In this document: positions 13,615-21,215 of the stretch, piece after piece | Position numbering within the stretch: position 1 is the stretch's first letter | Layout of the letters: every line of letters starts with the position of its first letter | Assembly: GCF_040645195.1 (NCBI RefSeq) | Contig: NZ_JBEYXW010000004.1 | Span: 248,001 to 312,000 of the forward strand | Direction: 5' to 3' | Length of the DNA: 64,000 nucleotides | Source: Prauserella_A sp040645195 | Lineage (GTDB): Bacteria; Actinomycetota; Actinomycetes; Mycobacteriales; Pseudonocardiaceae | Translations under genes and position numbers: made by a program | The notes under the pieces: generated by a model | What the model saw: the letters and a program-made list of their open reading frames with translations, nothing else | What the model was told of the DNA's origin: nothing | Database searches by the model: none

Positions 13615-13824
13615 ATGTCGCAGGCGAGTATCGCCGTCCCCCATCCTGTCCGCATCCCACTACGCGAGATCCTGCCGTGGGCGATCTTCACCGGTGTGCT
13701 GGCGCTTGTCGTCCTGTACTTCGTGAGCACCGAGTCCGGGGCACTGGAACTGTTGTCCAGCAACGGTTTCGTGCACGAGTTCCTGCACGACGGCCGGCAC
13801 CTGCTGGCCTTTCCCTGTCACTGA
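13615..13824 (+). CDS. cbtB: Cobalt transporter subunit CbtB (69 aa)
   Basis: The ATG at 13615 is preceded by GAGGAGG. The protein is short, with one membrane segment (about residues 20-40, ILPWAIFTGVLALVVLYFV) and a His-containing C-terminal tail (HEFLHDGRHLLAFPCH) expected to bind cobalt on one side of the membrane. CbtB pairs with CbtA in predicted cobalt uptake systems controlled by B12 riboswitches, and both the riboswitch and the partner are present here. Confidence 0.92.
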   Translation: MSQASIAVPHPVRIPLREILPWAIFTGVLALVVLYFVSTESGALELLSSNGFVHEFLHDGRHLLAFPCH

Positions 13825-13837
13825 CGGGGAGCCGATC

Positions 13838-14560
13838 ATGATGAGGACCCTGTTGGTCCGCGGGATGCTGGCGGGCCTCGCCGCCGGTGTGCTCGCGACG
13901 GTGTTCGCCTACGTCGTCGGCGAGCGCGCGGTGAACGCGGCAATCGATCTCGAGCACACCGGGCACGGCGGCGAGGAGCCACTCGTCAGCCGCGCTGTGC
14001 AGAGCACGGTGGGCCTGTTCACGGGCGTCGGCGCGTATGGGATCGCGATCGGTGGGCTGTTCGCGATCGTGTTCGCCCTCGGCTACGGCCGCCTCGGCAC
14101 GTTGCGGCCGCTGGCCGGCGCGGCATGGCTCGCCGCGGGGGCTTTCGTGGTGGTTGTGGTCGTACCGTTCCTGAAGTACCCGGCGAACCCGCCTGCGGTG
14201 GGCAGCGCTGCGAGCATCGGCGACCGCACGGCGCTGTACTTCGGTTTCCTCGCCCTGTCACTGGTGGCCGGAATCGTGGCTGTGGCCGTGGGCCGCCGTC
14301 TCGCCGGCAGGCTCGGTGCGTGGCGGGGCGGGCTGATCGGCGCGGCTACCTACGTCGTGCTCGCGACGGTGGCCGCGGCGCTGCTGCCGGTGGTCGACGA
14401 GGTTCCGGCCGGGTTCCCCGGCTCGACGCTGTGGAGCTTCCGCATCGCGGCGCTCGGCACGCAACTGGTGCTCTGGACCACGCTCGGCCTGGTCTTCGGC
14501 GCACTCGCCGAGCGCGTTCTGCGCCCGGTGCCCGCCATCGTCGCGGCAGGTCAGCGATAA
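13838..14560 (+). CDS. cbtA: Cobalt transporter subunit CbtA (240 aa)
   Basis: The gene starts 14 bp after cbtB. It encodes an integral membrane protein with about six hydrophobic segments (starting LLVRGMLAGLAAGVLATVFAY), a small loop containing LEHTGHGGEE, and a conserved PFLKYPANPPAVG motif found in CbtA proteins. It is predicted to move Co2+ into the cell together with CbtB and is controlled by the upstream cobalamin riboswitch. Its stop is 34 bp before a tandem-repeat array, and it converges on cobD. Confidence 0.9.
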   Translation: MMRTLLVRGMLAGLAAGVLATVFAYVVGERAVNAAIDLEHTGHGGEEPLVSRAVQSTVGLFTGVGAYGIAIGGLFAIVFALGYGRLGTLRPLAGAAWLAAGAFVVVVVVPFLKYPANPPAVGSAASIGDRTALYFGFLALSLVAGIVAVAVGRRLAGRLGAWRGGLIGAATYVVLATVAAALLPVVDEVPAGFPGSTLWSFRIAALGTQLVLWTTLGLVFGALAERVLRPVPAIVAAGQR

Positions 14561-14593
14561 GCCGCCGAGCCGGCCGCCGGTCTCAGCACGCCA

Positions 14594-14782
14594 GAGCGGA
14601 CAACTCACGCACCGGAGCGGGGGACTCGCGCACCGGAGCGGGGGACTCGCGCGCCCGAGCGGGCAACTCGCGCACCCGAGCGGGCAACTCGCGCACCCGA
14701 GCGGGGGACTCGCGCACCCGAGCGGGCAACTCGCGCGCCCGAGCGGGCAACTCGCGCACCCGAGCGGGGGACTCGCGGGCTG
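14594..14782 (-). repeat. 21-bp tandem repeat array B (9 units), forming the cobD 3' end
   Basis: Nine 21-bp units run from 14594 in reverse orientation (top strand GAGCGGGCAACTCGCGCACCC or GAGCGGGGGACTCGCGCACC plus one); the last unit is degenerate. On the reverse strand they are read in the cobD frame as RVARSGA/RVPRSGA. The cobD stop at 14605-14607 lies in the outermost unit and comes from one base change (ACTCGCG to ACTCACG), so the frame would otherwise run on through the array. Confidence 0.93.
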
Positions 14783-15711
14783 GCCGCCGTTACCGCTGCC
14801 AAGGCGACAGCGGCAAGGCCCACCAGGCGCGACAACCGTACCGACCTGCGCAGGGCGACGGGCCCCGGCGCGGGTCCGTCACCGAGCGTTCCGCGATGCT
14901 CGATGCGGCCGCCGTAGCTGTTGGTACCGCCCAGCCGCACACCGAGCGCACCGGCGAACGCGGCCTCGACCGGCCCGGCGTTGGGGCTCGGGTGCTGTGC
15001 CGCATCACGCCGCCACGCCCGCAGCGCCCGCGCCGGCTGCCCGCCGACGAACGGCGCGGCGGCCACCGCGAACGCCGCGCTGAGCCGGGCCGGAACGACG
15101 TTGGCAACGTCGTCGGCGCGGGCCGCCGCCCAACCGAAGCGGGCATACCGGGGCGAGCGGTGCCCGACCATCGCATCGAGCGTGTTCACCGCGCGGTAGG
15201 CCAGCAGGCCCGGAACCCCTGCCAGACCACCCCACACCAGCGGCGCGACGACGGCATCGGAGGTGTTCTCGGCAATGGACTCTGTCGCGGCGCGGGCGAG
15301 CCCGGCACCGTCGAGCCCCGTCGCATCCCGCCCGCACAGATGCCCGAGTCGCTTCCGGGCGGCCGGCAGGTCGCCCCCCTCGATCAGGCGCGCCATCGCC
15401 TCGCCCTCCTCGGCGAGCCCGCGGCCGCCGAGCACGGTCCAGGTCGCGGCGGCGGTGAGCGCGAACCGCGCCACCGGCCGGTTCCGCGTCATCACATCCA
15501 GTGCGGCACCCGCACCCGCGACGGCGCCGACGCACGTGCCCGCGAAGACCACTCCGCGCCGCGGGGAATCGGCCCACATGCGCCGTTCCAGTGCACCCAC
15601 CGCACGGCCGAACAGCGCGACCGGATGGCCCCGACGCGGATCACCGAAGACCGTGTCAGCCGCGTAACCTGCGACGATTCCGGCCGCGGTTACGCATTGG
15701 GAACGGATCAC
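14605..15711 (-). CDS. cobD: Cobalamin biosynthesis protein CobD/CbiB with a repeat-derived C-terminal tail (368 aa)
   Basis: The start is the GTG at 15711 (reads VIRSQCVTAAGIVAGYAADTVFGDPRRGHPV); upstream in-frame codons overlap cobU and are unlikely. CobD joins the aminopropanol arm to adenosylcobyric acid. Family marks are DTVFGDPRRGHPVALFG, ESIAENTSDAVVAPL and AYRAVNTLDAMVGHRS, in a multi-pass membrane protein. The core ends around residue 310. The last ~57 residues are eight heptads of RVPRSGA/RVARSGA encoded by the tandem DNA repeat, strongly basic and absent from ordinary CobD. The tail probably faces the cytosol and may be functionless. The gene is divergent from cobU, with 27 bp between the starts. 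Confidence 0.92.
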   Translation of the reverse strand: MIRSQCVTAAGIVAGYAADTVFGDPRRGHPVALFGRAVGALERRMWADSPRRGVVFAGTCVGAVAGAGAALDVMTRNRPVARFALTAAATWTVLGGRGLAEEGEAMARLIEGGDLPAARKRLGHLCGRDATGLDGAGLARAATESIAENTSDAVVAPLVWGGLAGVPGLLAYRAVNTLDAMVGHRSPRYARFGWAAARADDVANVVPARLSAAFAVAAAPFVGGQPARALRAWRRDAAQHPSPNAGPVEAAFAGALGVRLGGTNSYGGRIEHRGTLGDGPAPGPVALRRSVRLSRLVGLAAVALAAVTAASPRVPRSGARVARSGARVARSGARVPRSGARVARSGARVARSGARVPRSGARVPRSGA

Positions 15712-15738
15712 AGCGCGAACCCTAACCGGTGGGAAAGA

Positions 15739-16413
15739 ATGCCGACCATGACTGTGTCTTCCCCGACTCCCTGGCGGCGGGCGGCCACCGCCGATCTGCG
15801 GAGGCGGCTCACCGATCTCGCGGCCGGGCGCCTGGAGGCCGGCGCCGCGCTGCTGCGCCGCTACGGCAGGCGCGTCCAGGGCAACGGCAGGACGCTCGTG
15901 CTCGGCGGCGTCCGCTCCGGCAAGTCCCGGCACGCTGAAGAGCTCATGGCCGGCCACCGCCACGTGCTCTACCTGGCCACCGGGCTGCCGCCAAGCGCTG
16001 ATGATCCCGAGTGGGCCTCGCGGATCGCCGCGCACCGCGCCCGCCGGCCGCCGTACTGGCGCACTGTGGAGACCGCCGATCTCACCGGGGCACTGCGCGA
16101 GGCCAGGGCGCCGGTGCTCATCGACTGTCTCGGGACGTGGGTGAGCCGCGTACTCGACGAGGTCGGCGCGTGGCAACAGGAAGACGGCTGGCAGCAGCGG
16201 GTCGACGAACGGTTGCAGGCATTCGTCGACACCTGGCAGGCCACGACGGTACCCGCGGTGGCCGTGACCAACGAGGTGGGCAGCGGTGTGGTGCCGGGTA
16301 CGGTGTCCGGCCGGATCTTCCGGGACGTGCTCGGTTCGCTGAACACGGCGGTGGCCGCGAACTCGGACACCGTCCGGCTCGTCGTGGCCGGGCGGATGCT
16401 GGACCTGAGGTAA
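15739..16413 (+). CDS. cobU: Adenosylcobinamide kinase / adenosylcobinamide-phosphate guanylyltransferase
   Basis: The bifunctional enzyme phosphorylates adenosylcobinamide and transfers GMP to it. The P-loop GGVRSGKS is at residues 56-63 if translation starts at the ATG 15739. Classical CobU has its P-loop near residue 8, so there is a ~50-residue extension, or the real start is the GTG at 15898 (VLGGVRSGKS), which has AGGA a few bases upstream. LIDCLGTWVSRVL, NEVGSGVVPGT and GRIFRDVLGSLN are the other family motifs. The stop is 9 bp before cobT, so cobU-cobT-cobS form an operon for nucleotide-loop assembly. Confidence 0.92.
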   Translation: MPTMTVSSPTPWRRAATADLRRRLTDLAAGRLEAGAALLRRYGRRVQGNGRTLVLGGVRSGKSRHAEELMAGHRHVLYLATGLPPSADDPEWASRIAAHRARRPPYWRTVETADLTGALREARAPVLIDCLGTWVSRVLDEVGAWQQEDGWQQRVDERLQAFVDTWQATTVPAVAVTNEVGSGVVPGTVSGRIFRDVLGSLNTAVAANSDTVRLVVAGRMLDLR

Positions 16414-16422
16414 GGAGACACG

Positions 16423-17451
16423 GTGACGTTCGACATCCCCGCACTCGACGAGGGGGCCCGCCGCGAGGCACGCGAGCAGATCGACGGGCTCGTCAAGCCA
16501 CTCGGCGCGCTCGGGAGGCTCGAGGAGCTGGCCGCCTGGCTGTGCGCCGCGCACGGCAGCGTGCCACCCCGACCGCTGGACGACGTGCGGGTCATCGTGT
16601 TCGCCGGTGACCACGGGGTGTCGGCGGCGGCGGTGTCGGCCTATCCGCGCGAGGTCACCGCAGCCATGGTGCGGGTGTTCCTGTCCGGCACCAGCGGGGT
16701 CAACGTGCTGGCCCGGCAGGTCGGCGCCCGGGTGCGGGTGGTCGACATCGCAGTGGACGGCGACCTCGCCGAGGTGCCCGACGAGGTACGCGCGTTCAAG
16801 ATCCGGCGTGGCTCGGGCGCGATCGACGTGACCGATGCTCTCGACCGCGGCGAGGCCGAGCGCGCCTTCGCCGCGGGCCGCGCAATCGCCGACGAGGAGA
16901 TCGACGCGGGTGCGGACCTGCTCATCCCCGGCGATATGGGCATCGGCAACACAACTGTCGCCGCCGCACTCGTCGCCGCGATGCTGGGGCTACCGGTACC
17001 GGAGGTGGTGGGCACGGGCACCGGTGTGGACGAGGACGGCTGGGCGCGCAAGATCGCGGTGGTCCAGTCCGCGCTCGACCGTGCCGGCGCGCGGGTGGCG
17101 GAGCCGTTCTCCCTGCTCACAGCGATCGGCAGCGCCTGCGCCGCGGCGACGGCCGGTTTCCTCGTGCAGGCGGCCGTGCGTGGTGTGCCGGTGCTGCTCG
17201 ACGGCGTGTTCTCGGGTGCGGCCGCGCTGGTCGCGCGGGAGATCGCACCTGAGGCCGCGCAGTGGTGGCTGGCGGGACATCGCTCGACAGAGCCCTCGCA
17301 GGCGTTCGCGCTCAAGGCGCTCGGCCTGGAGCCGATTCTGGATCTGGGCCTTCGGCTCGGCGAGGGCAGCGGCGCGGTGCAGGCGGTACCGGTGTTGCGT
17401 GGCGCGCGGGCGATGCTCACCGAGATGGGACGGCTCGCCGACCTTGCGTGA
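16423..17451 (+). CDS. cobT: Nicotinate-nucleotide-dimethylbenzimidazole phosphoribosyltransferase (342 aa)
   Basis: The GTG at 16423 follows TAAGGAG at good spacing. CobT makes alpha-ribazole phosphate from dimethylbenzimidazole and nicotinate mononucleotide for the lower ligand of cobalamin. Recognisable parts are KPLGALGRLEELA at the N-terminus, FAGDHGV, PGDMGIGNTTVAAAL, and RLGEGSGA near the C-terminus, which holds the catalytic Glu. Length is standard. The following cobS frame begins at or just inside its stop codon, so the genes are probably coupled. Confidence 0.95.
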   Translation: MTFDIPALDEGARREAREQIDGLVKPLGALGRLEELAAWLCAAHGSVPPRPLDDVRVIVFAGDHGVSAAAVSAYPREVTAAMVRVFLSGTSGVNVLARQVGARVRVVDIAVDGDLAEVPDEVRAFKIRRGSGAIDVTDALDRGEAERAFAAGRAIADEEIDAGADLLIPGDMGIGNTTVAAALVAAMLGLPVPEVVGTGTGVDEDGWARKIAVVQSALDRAGARVAEPFSLLTAIGSACAAATAGFLVQAAVRGVPVLLDGVFSGAAALVAREIAPEAAQWWLAGHRSTEPSQAFALKALGLEPILDLGLRLGEGSGAVQAVPVLRGARAMLTEMGRLADLA

Positions 17452-17455
17452 TGCC

Positions 17456-18193
17456 GTGCGGATGGCACTGGGCACGCTGACCGCGTTGCCGGTGCCCGCG
17501 CCGCGCACGATCGGCCCGCGCGTGGCCGGCCGCGCGATGCTGCTCGCGCCGCTGGCCGCGCTGCCGCTTGCCGCGCTCGCGCTCGGCGTGGTCCTGCTGG
17601 GCGAGCTGGCGAACCTGCCCGCGCTGGCGGTGGCGGCGCTCGCACTGGGTGCGGTGGCGCTGGCGAGCCGGGGCCTGCACCTGGACGGGCTCGCGGACAC
17701 CGCCGACGGGCTCGGTGCGTCCTACGACCGCGACCGGGCGCTGACGATCATGCGCAAGGGCGACTCGGGCCCCACTGGCATCGCGACCCTGGTGCTCGTG
17801 TTGATCGTGCAGTGCGCGGCGCTGGCCGGTGCGGTCGCGGCGGGGCAGGGCGCGACGGCTGCGGTGGTGGGGGTGGTAGCCGGACGCGCGGTGCTGCCGC
17901 TGTGCTGTGTGCGTGGGGTTCCCGCGGCCCGCCCGGAGGGGCTGGGCGCGGCGGTCGCCGGGGCGGTGCCGCTCGCCGCGGCGGTACCCGTGGCGCTGGT
18001 ACTCATGGGGTTGGCCGTGCTGGCACCGGGAGTGCCGTGGTGGCAGGGTCCGCTCGCGGTGCTTGCCGGGTACGCCGCAGCCGCGCTGCTGCTGGCGCGC
18101 TGCGTGCGCCGGCTCGGCGGGATTACCGGCGACGTGCTGGGCGCCTGCGTCGAGACCGCCACCGCAGCGGCACTACTGGTGCTGAGCGCCTAA
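17456..18193 (+). CDS. cobS: Adenosylcobinamide-GDP ribazoletransferase (cobalamin synthase)
   Basis: This hydrophobic membrane protein condenses adenosylcobinamide-GDP with alpha-ribazole (phosphate), the last step of the nucleotide-loop pathway. Visible motifs are LGTLTALPV at the start, SRGLHLDGLADTADGLGA (Asp-rich, Mg-binding) and MRKGDSGPTGI. Start choice is uncertain: TTG 17444, GTG 17456 or ATG 17462 are all in frame; none has a strong ribosome-binding site, and the conserved region begins directly after them. It converges on cobC, and the short gap between them is filled by repeat array C. Confidence 0.92.
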   Translation: MRMALGTLTALPVPAPRTIGPRVAGRAMLLAPLAALPLAALALGVVLLGELANLPALAVAALALGAVALASRGLHLDGLADTADGLGASYDRDRALTIMRKGDSGPTGIATLVLVLIVQCAALAGAVAAGQGATAAVVGVVAGRAVLPLCCVRGVPAARPEGLGAAVAGAVPLAAAVPVALVLMGLAVLAPGVPWWQGPLAVLAGYAAAALLLARCVRRLGGITGDVLGACVETATAAALLVLSA

Positions 18194-18199
18194 CACCGC

Positions 18200-18262
18200 G
18201 CGAGTCCCCCGCTCCTGCACGCGAGTTGCCCGTTCAGGCACGCGAGTTGCCCGTTCAGGCGC
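18200..18262 (+). repeat. 21-bp tandem repeat array C (3 units) between cobS and cobC
   Basis: Three units begin at 18200, 18221 and 18242 (GCGAGTCCCCCGCTCCTGCA, GCGAGTTGCCCGTTCAGGCA type). They fill the gap between the cobS stop (18193) and the cobC stop (18255-18257), the third unit overlapping the last codons of cobC on the reverse strand. Confidence 0.92.
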
Positions 18263-19283
18263 AGCGCGCCAGTACCGTGCCGAGCGCGTCGAGGAAGCCG
18301 TCCAGCTCCGCACGGACCGCGATGCGCAGCCAGTCCGGGCCGAGGCCGGGGAAGGTGTCGCCGCGGCGCACCGCGTACCCCACCTCCCGCAGGGCCAACC
18401 GCACCCGGTCAGCCCCGGGAATCCGGACCAGCACGAACGGCGCCCGCGGCGTGCCGGCCACGTCGACACCCAGTGCCCGCAGCCCGGCGACCAGCACCTC
18501 CCGGTCCCGCTCGGCCGACCCGGCGAGCGCCTCGGCCTCGGCCAGCGCCACGGGACGACTGCACGCCACCATCGCGACCGCGGCAGGTGTCGACACCGAC
18601 CAGGGGGGCTGCAGCGCCCGCAGCCGCTCGACCACCGCGGGCTCGGCGAGGACGTACCCCGCGCGCAGCCCGGCGATCCCCCACGTCTTCGTCAGGCTCC
18701 GCACCACCACCACGCCCGGCAACCGTTGTCCGGCAAGGCTTTCCGGCTCACCGGGCACGGCGTCGAGGAACGCCTCGTCGACGACGACCAGCCTGCCGGG
18801 GCGGCACAACCGCCGCAGTGTCGCCGCCGGGTGCAGCACCGAGGTCGGGTTCGTCGGGTTGCCGACGAACACCAGTTCCGCGTCGGCGGGCACGGCAGCC
18901 GGGTCCAGCACGAAATCGTCGGCGGCCCGCAACACCGCGCGGCGTACCGGCCGCCCTGCCGCCCGCAGCGCCGCCTCCGGCTCGGTGAACTGCGGGTGCA
19001 CCACGACGGCACCGCCCCCGCCGAACGCGCCGGCGAGCAGGGTGAAGGCTTCGGCAGCGCCCGCGGTGGGCAGCACGTCGGCGGGTTCCCTGCCGTGGCG
19101 GGCGGCGATCGCCTCGGTGGCCGCGCGCACATCGGGGTACGCGGCCAGCTCGCCGAGGCAGGCGGCCAGCTCGTGACGCAGCCAGTCCGGCGGCGCGGGC
19201 ACCCGCACGTTGACGGCGAGGTCGACCAGGCCGTCACCCACCTCGCGGTCGCCATGGTGGAGCAGATCGTACTGATCATCCAT
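18255..19283 (-). CDS. cobC: Rv2231c-like PLP-dependent CobC (threonine-phosphate decarboxylase / aminotransferase family, 342 aa)
   Basis: The ATG on the reverse strand at 19283 (MDDQYDLLHHGDREVG) overlaps the end of cobB by 8 bp. The fold is that of class I/II aminotransferases related to histidinol-phosphate aminotransferase. VGNPTNPTSVL is the substrate/PLP-phosphate region, VVVDEAFLD holds the PLP Asp, and the Schiff-base Lys is in SLTKTWGIAGLRAGY. In B12 clusters this family is assigned to making (R)-1-amino-2-propanol phosphate or a related aminotransferase step; the precise reaction in actinobacteria is less certain. It is the last gene of the chlID-cobO-cobB-cobC unit. Confidence 0.85.
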   Translation of the reverse strand: MDDQYDLLHHGDREVGDGLVDLAVNVRVPAPPDWLRHELAACLGELAAYPDVRAATEAIAARHGREPADVLPTAGAAEAFTLLAGAFGGGGAVVVHPQFTEPEAALRAAGRPVRRAVLRAADDFVLDPAAVPADAELVFVGNPTNPTSVLHPAATLRRLCRPGRLVVVDEAFLDAVPGEPESLAGQRLPGVVVVRSLTKTWGIAGLRAGYVLAEPAVVERLRALQPPWSVSTPAAVAMVACSRPVALAEAEALAGSAERDREVLVAGLRALGVDVAGTPRAPFVLVRIPGADRVRLALREVGYAVRRGDTFPGLGPDWLRIAVRAELDGFLDALGTVLARCA

Positions 19284-20607
19284 TGTGGACCGCCGCGGCG
19301 AACCGCCGTGCCAGCTCAGGATGCCCAGCCCAGTGGACGTGCAAATAGGAGGCGTGCAATGTGGACGTCGCGAACCCCTCAGGCTCGTCGTCCCAGTGCC
19401 ACGCGGGAGTCGTTCCGTACCGGGGCTCGACGACCGTGCGATGGAACTCGTGCCCGGTGACCCGCTGCCCCGCGGAGGCGAGCAGGTTCGCCGGACCAGC
19501 CGTCGCCGTGCGGTAGCCGAGGGCACCTCGCCGGGTCATCCGCGCCGTCGCGTCCAGTGCACCGACCATCGGCAACCCGTCCAGCTCCCGGCACAGGTAC
19601 AGCAGCCCGGCACACTCGGCGACGACGGGCATGCCCTGCCGCACCACCAGCGCCAGCTCCTCGCGCAGTGGTGCGTTGGCCGAGAGCTCCCCGGCATGCA
19701 CCTCGGGGAACCCGCCGCCGAAGTACAGCCCGGCGCAGCCGTCGGGCAATGCCTTGTCCCGCAACGGATCCACCTCGACAAGGTCGACGCCGTGCGCGGC
19801 CAGCAGCTCCACGGTCTCGGTGTAGCGGAACGTGAACGCCTGGCCCGCCGCCGCGGCCACCACCGCACGTGGACCGCTGTGCGCGGCGCCCGGCGACCAC
19901 GGTGTCCCGGCCAGCGGCGGCGCGCCGCGCCCCACCCGCAGGACGGCGTCGAGGTCGACGCCCGCGGTGATCCAGTCCGCCAGCCGGGGCAGCAGGCGCT
20001 GTGACTCCGCGGCCCGCTCCGTGGCCGGTACGAGACCGAGGTGCCTGCTGGGCGCGTGGATGTCGTCGGTGCGGCGCAACGCGCCGAGCACCGGGATACC
20101 GGTCGGCGCCAGCGCCGCGCGGATCTCGTCCTCATGCCGCTGCGAGCCGAGCTTGTTCAGGATCACCCCGGCGAGCTCCAGCCGCGGGTCGTAGTGAGCG
20201 AAACCGAGCACCGTCGCCGCGACGCTGCGGCTCGCCGCGCTCGCATCCACCACCAGCACCACGGGCGCGCGCAGCAACCGCGCGACGTGTGCGGTGGAGG
20301 CGTACCCCTCGGTGCCGAGTGCACCGTCGAAGAGCCCCATCACGCCCTCGATGACGGCGATCTCCGCCGTCGCGGAACCGTGTAGCAGCAACGGAACGAC
20401 GCGCTCCTCGCCCTGCAGGAACGGGTCGAGGTTACGTGGCGGCAGACCGGTGGCCAGCGCGTGGTAGCTCGGATCGATGAAGTCAGGGCCGACCTTGTGG
20501 CCCGACACCCGGATGCCCCGTGCCCGCAGCGCGGCCATCAGTCCGGTTGCGACAGTCGTCTTGCCGTGACCGGAGCCGGGTGCGGCGATGACGAGCCTGG
20601 CTACCAC
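19276..20607 (-). CDS. cobB: Cobyrinate a,c-diamide synthase CobB/CbiA (443 aa)
   Basis: A GTG start at 20607 overlaps the cobO stop by 7 bp. CobB amidates the a and c carboxylates of (hydrogeno)byrinate, using glutamine and ATP. The N-terminal ATPase half has the P-loop-like APGSGHGKTTVATG and KVGPDFIDPSYH. The C-terminal class I glutamine amidotransferase half has YFGGGFPEVH and the nucleophile Cys in VVAECAGLLYL. Order chlID-cobO-cobB matches the mycobacterial Rv2850c-Rv2849c-Rv2848c block. Confidence 0.95.
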   Translation of the reverse strand: MVARLVIAAPGSGHGKTTVATGLMAALRARGIRVSGHKVGPDFIDPSYHALATGLPPRNLDPFLQGEERVVPLLLHGSATAEIAVIEGVMGLFDGALGTEGYASTAHVARLLRAPVVLVVDASAASRSVAATVLGFAHYDPRLELAGVILNKLGSQRHEDEIRAALAPTGIPVLGALRRTDDIHAPSRHLGLVPATERAAESQRLLPRLADWITAGVDLDAVLRVGRGAPPLAGTPWSPGAAHSGPRAVVAAAAGQAFTFRYTETVELLAAHGVDLVEVDPLRDKALPDGCAGLYFGGGFPEVHAGELSANAPLREELALVVRQGMPVVAECAGLLYLCRELDGLPMVGALDATARMTRRGALGYRTATAGPANLLASAGQRVTGHEFHRTVVEPRYGTTPAWHWDDEPEGFATSTLHASYLHVHWAGHPELARRFAAAVHNG

Positions 20608-21215
20608 TCGATGCCCCGCTGACCCTTTTGCCCCGCGTCCATCGGATGCTTCACCTTAGTCATCTCGGCCACCAGATCGGCGGCCTCGACCAGCGCGGCA
20701 GGCGCGTTGCGACCGGTGATCACGACGTGCTGGCGCCCCGGCCGTTCCCGCAGTGTGCGCACGACCTCGTCGACGTCGAGCCAGCCCCAGTGCAGCGGAT
20801 AGGTGAACTCGTCCAGGACGTAGAAGTCGTGCTGCTCGACGGCGAGCCGGCGCGCGATCTCCGCCCAGCCCTCACGTGCGTTGGCCGCGTGGTCCTCCTC
20901 GCTGCCCTGCTTGCGCGACCAGCTCCAGCCCGCGCCCATCTTGTGCCACTCGACCGGCCCGCCCTGGCCGCTCTGCTCGTGCAGCTCGCCGAGCGCGCGG
21001 AACGCGGTCTCCTCGCCGACACGCCATTTGGCGGACTTGACGAACTGGAACACCCCGATCGACCAGCCCTGGTTCCACGCCCGCAACGCCATCCCGAATG
21101 CGGCCGTCGACTTACCTTTCATCGCACCCGTGTGGACGGCCAGGAGCGGGCGGTTGCGGCGTTGTCGCGTGCTGAGTCCGTCGTCGGGTACGACCTCCGG
21201 TTTGCCCTTCGGCAT
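20601..21215 (-). CDS. cobO: Cob(I)yrinic acid a,c-diamide adenosyltransferase (204 aa)
   Basis: The ATG at 21215 shares its first base with the stop of the upstream chelatase gene. CobO/BtuR attaches the 5'-deoxyadenosyl group to the cobalt of corrinoids. The P-loop is HTGAMKGKSTAAFG (the usual GxGKGKT variant). WKMGxGxxW-like WHKMGAGWSW, VLDEFTYPLHWGWLD and VITGRNAP follow, and the protein ends in the family pattern EMTKVKHPMDAGQKGQRGIEW-like. Length is standard. It is translated within the riboswitch-controlled reverse-strand unit. Confidence 0.95.
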   Translation of the reverse strand: MPKGKPEVVPDDGLSTRQRRNRPLLAVHTGAMKGKSTAAFGMALRAWNQGWSIGVFQFVKSAKWRVGEETAFRALGELHEQSGQGGPVEWHKMGAGWSWSRKQGSEEDHAANAREGWAEIARRLAVEQHDFYVLDEFTYPLHWGWLDVDEVVRTLRERPGRQHVVITGRNAPAALVEAADLVAEMTKVKHPMDAGQKGQRGIEW

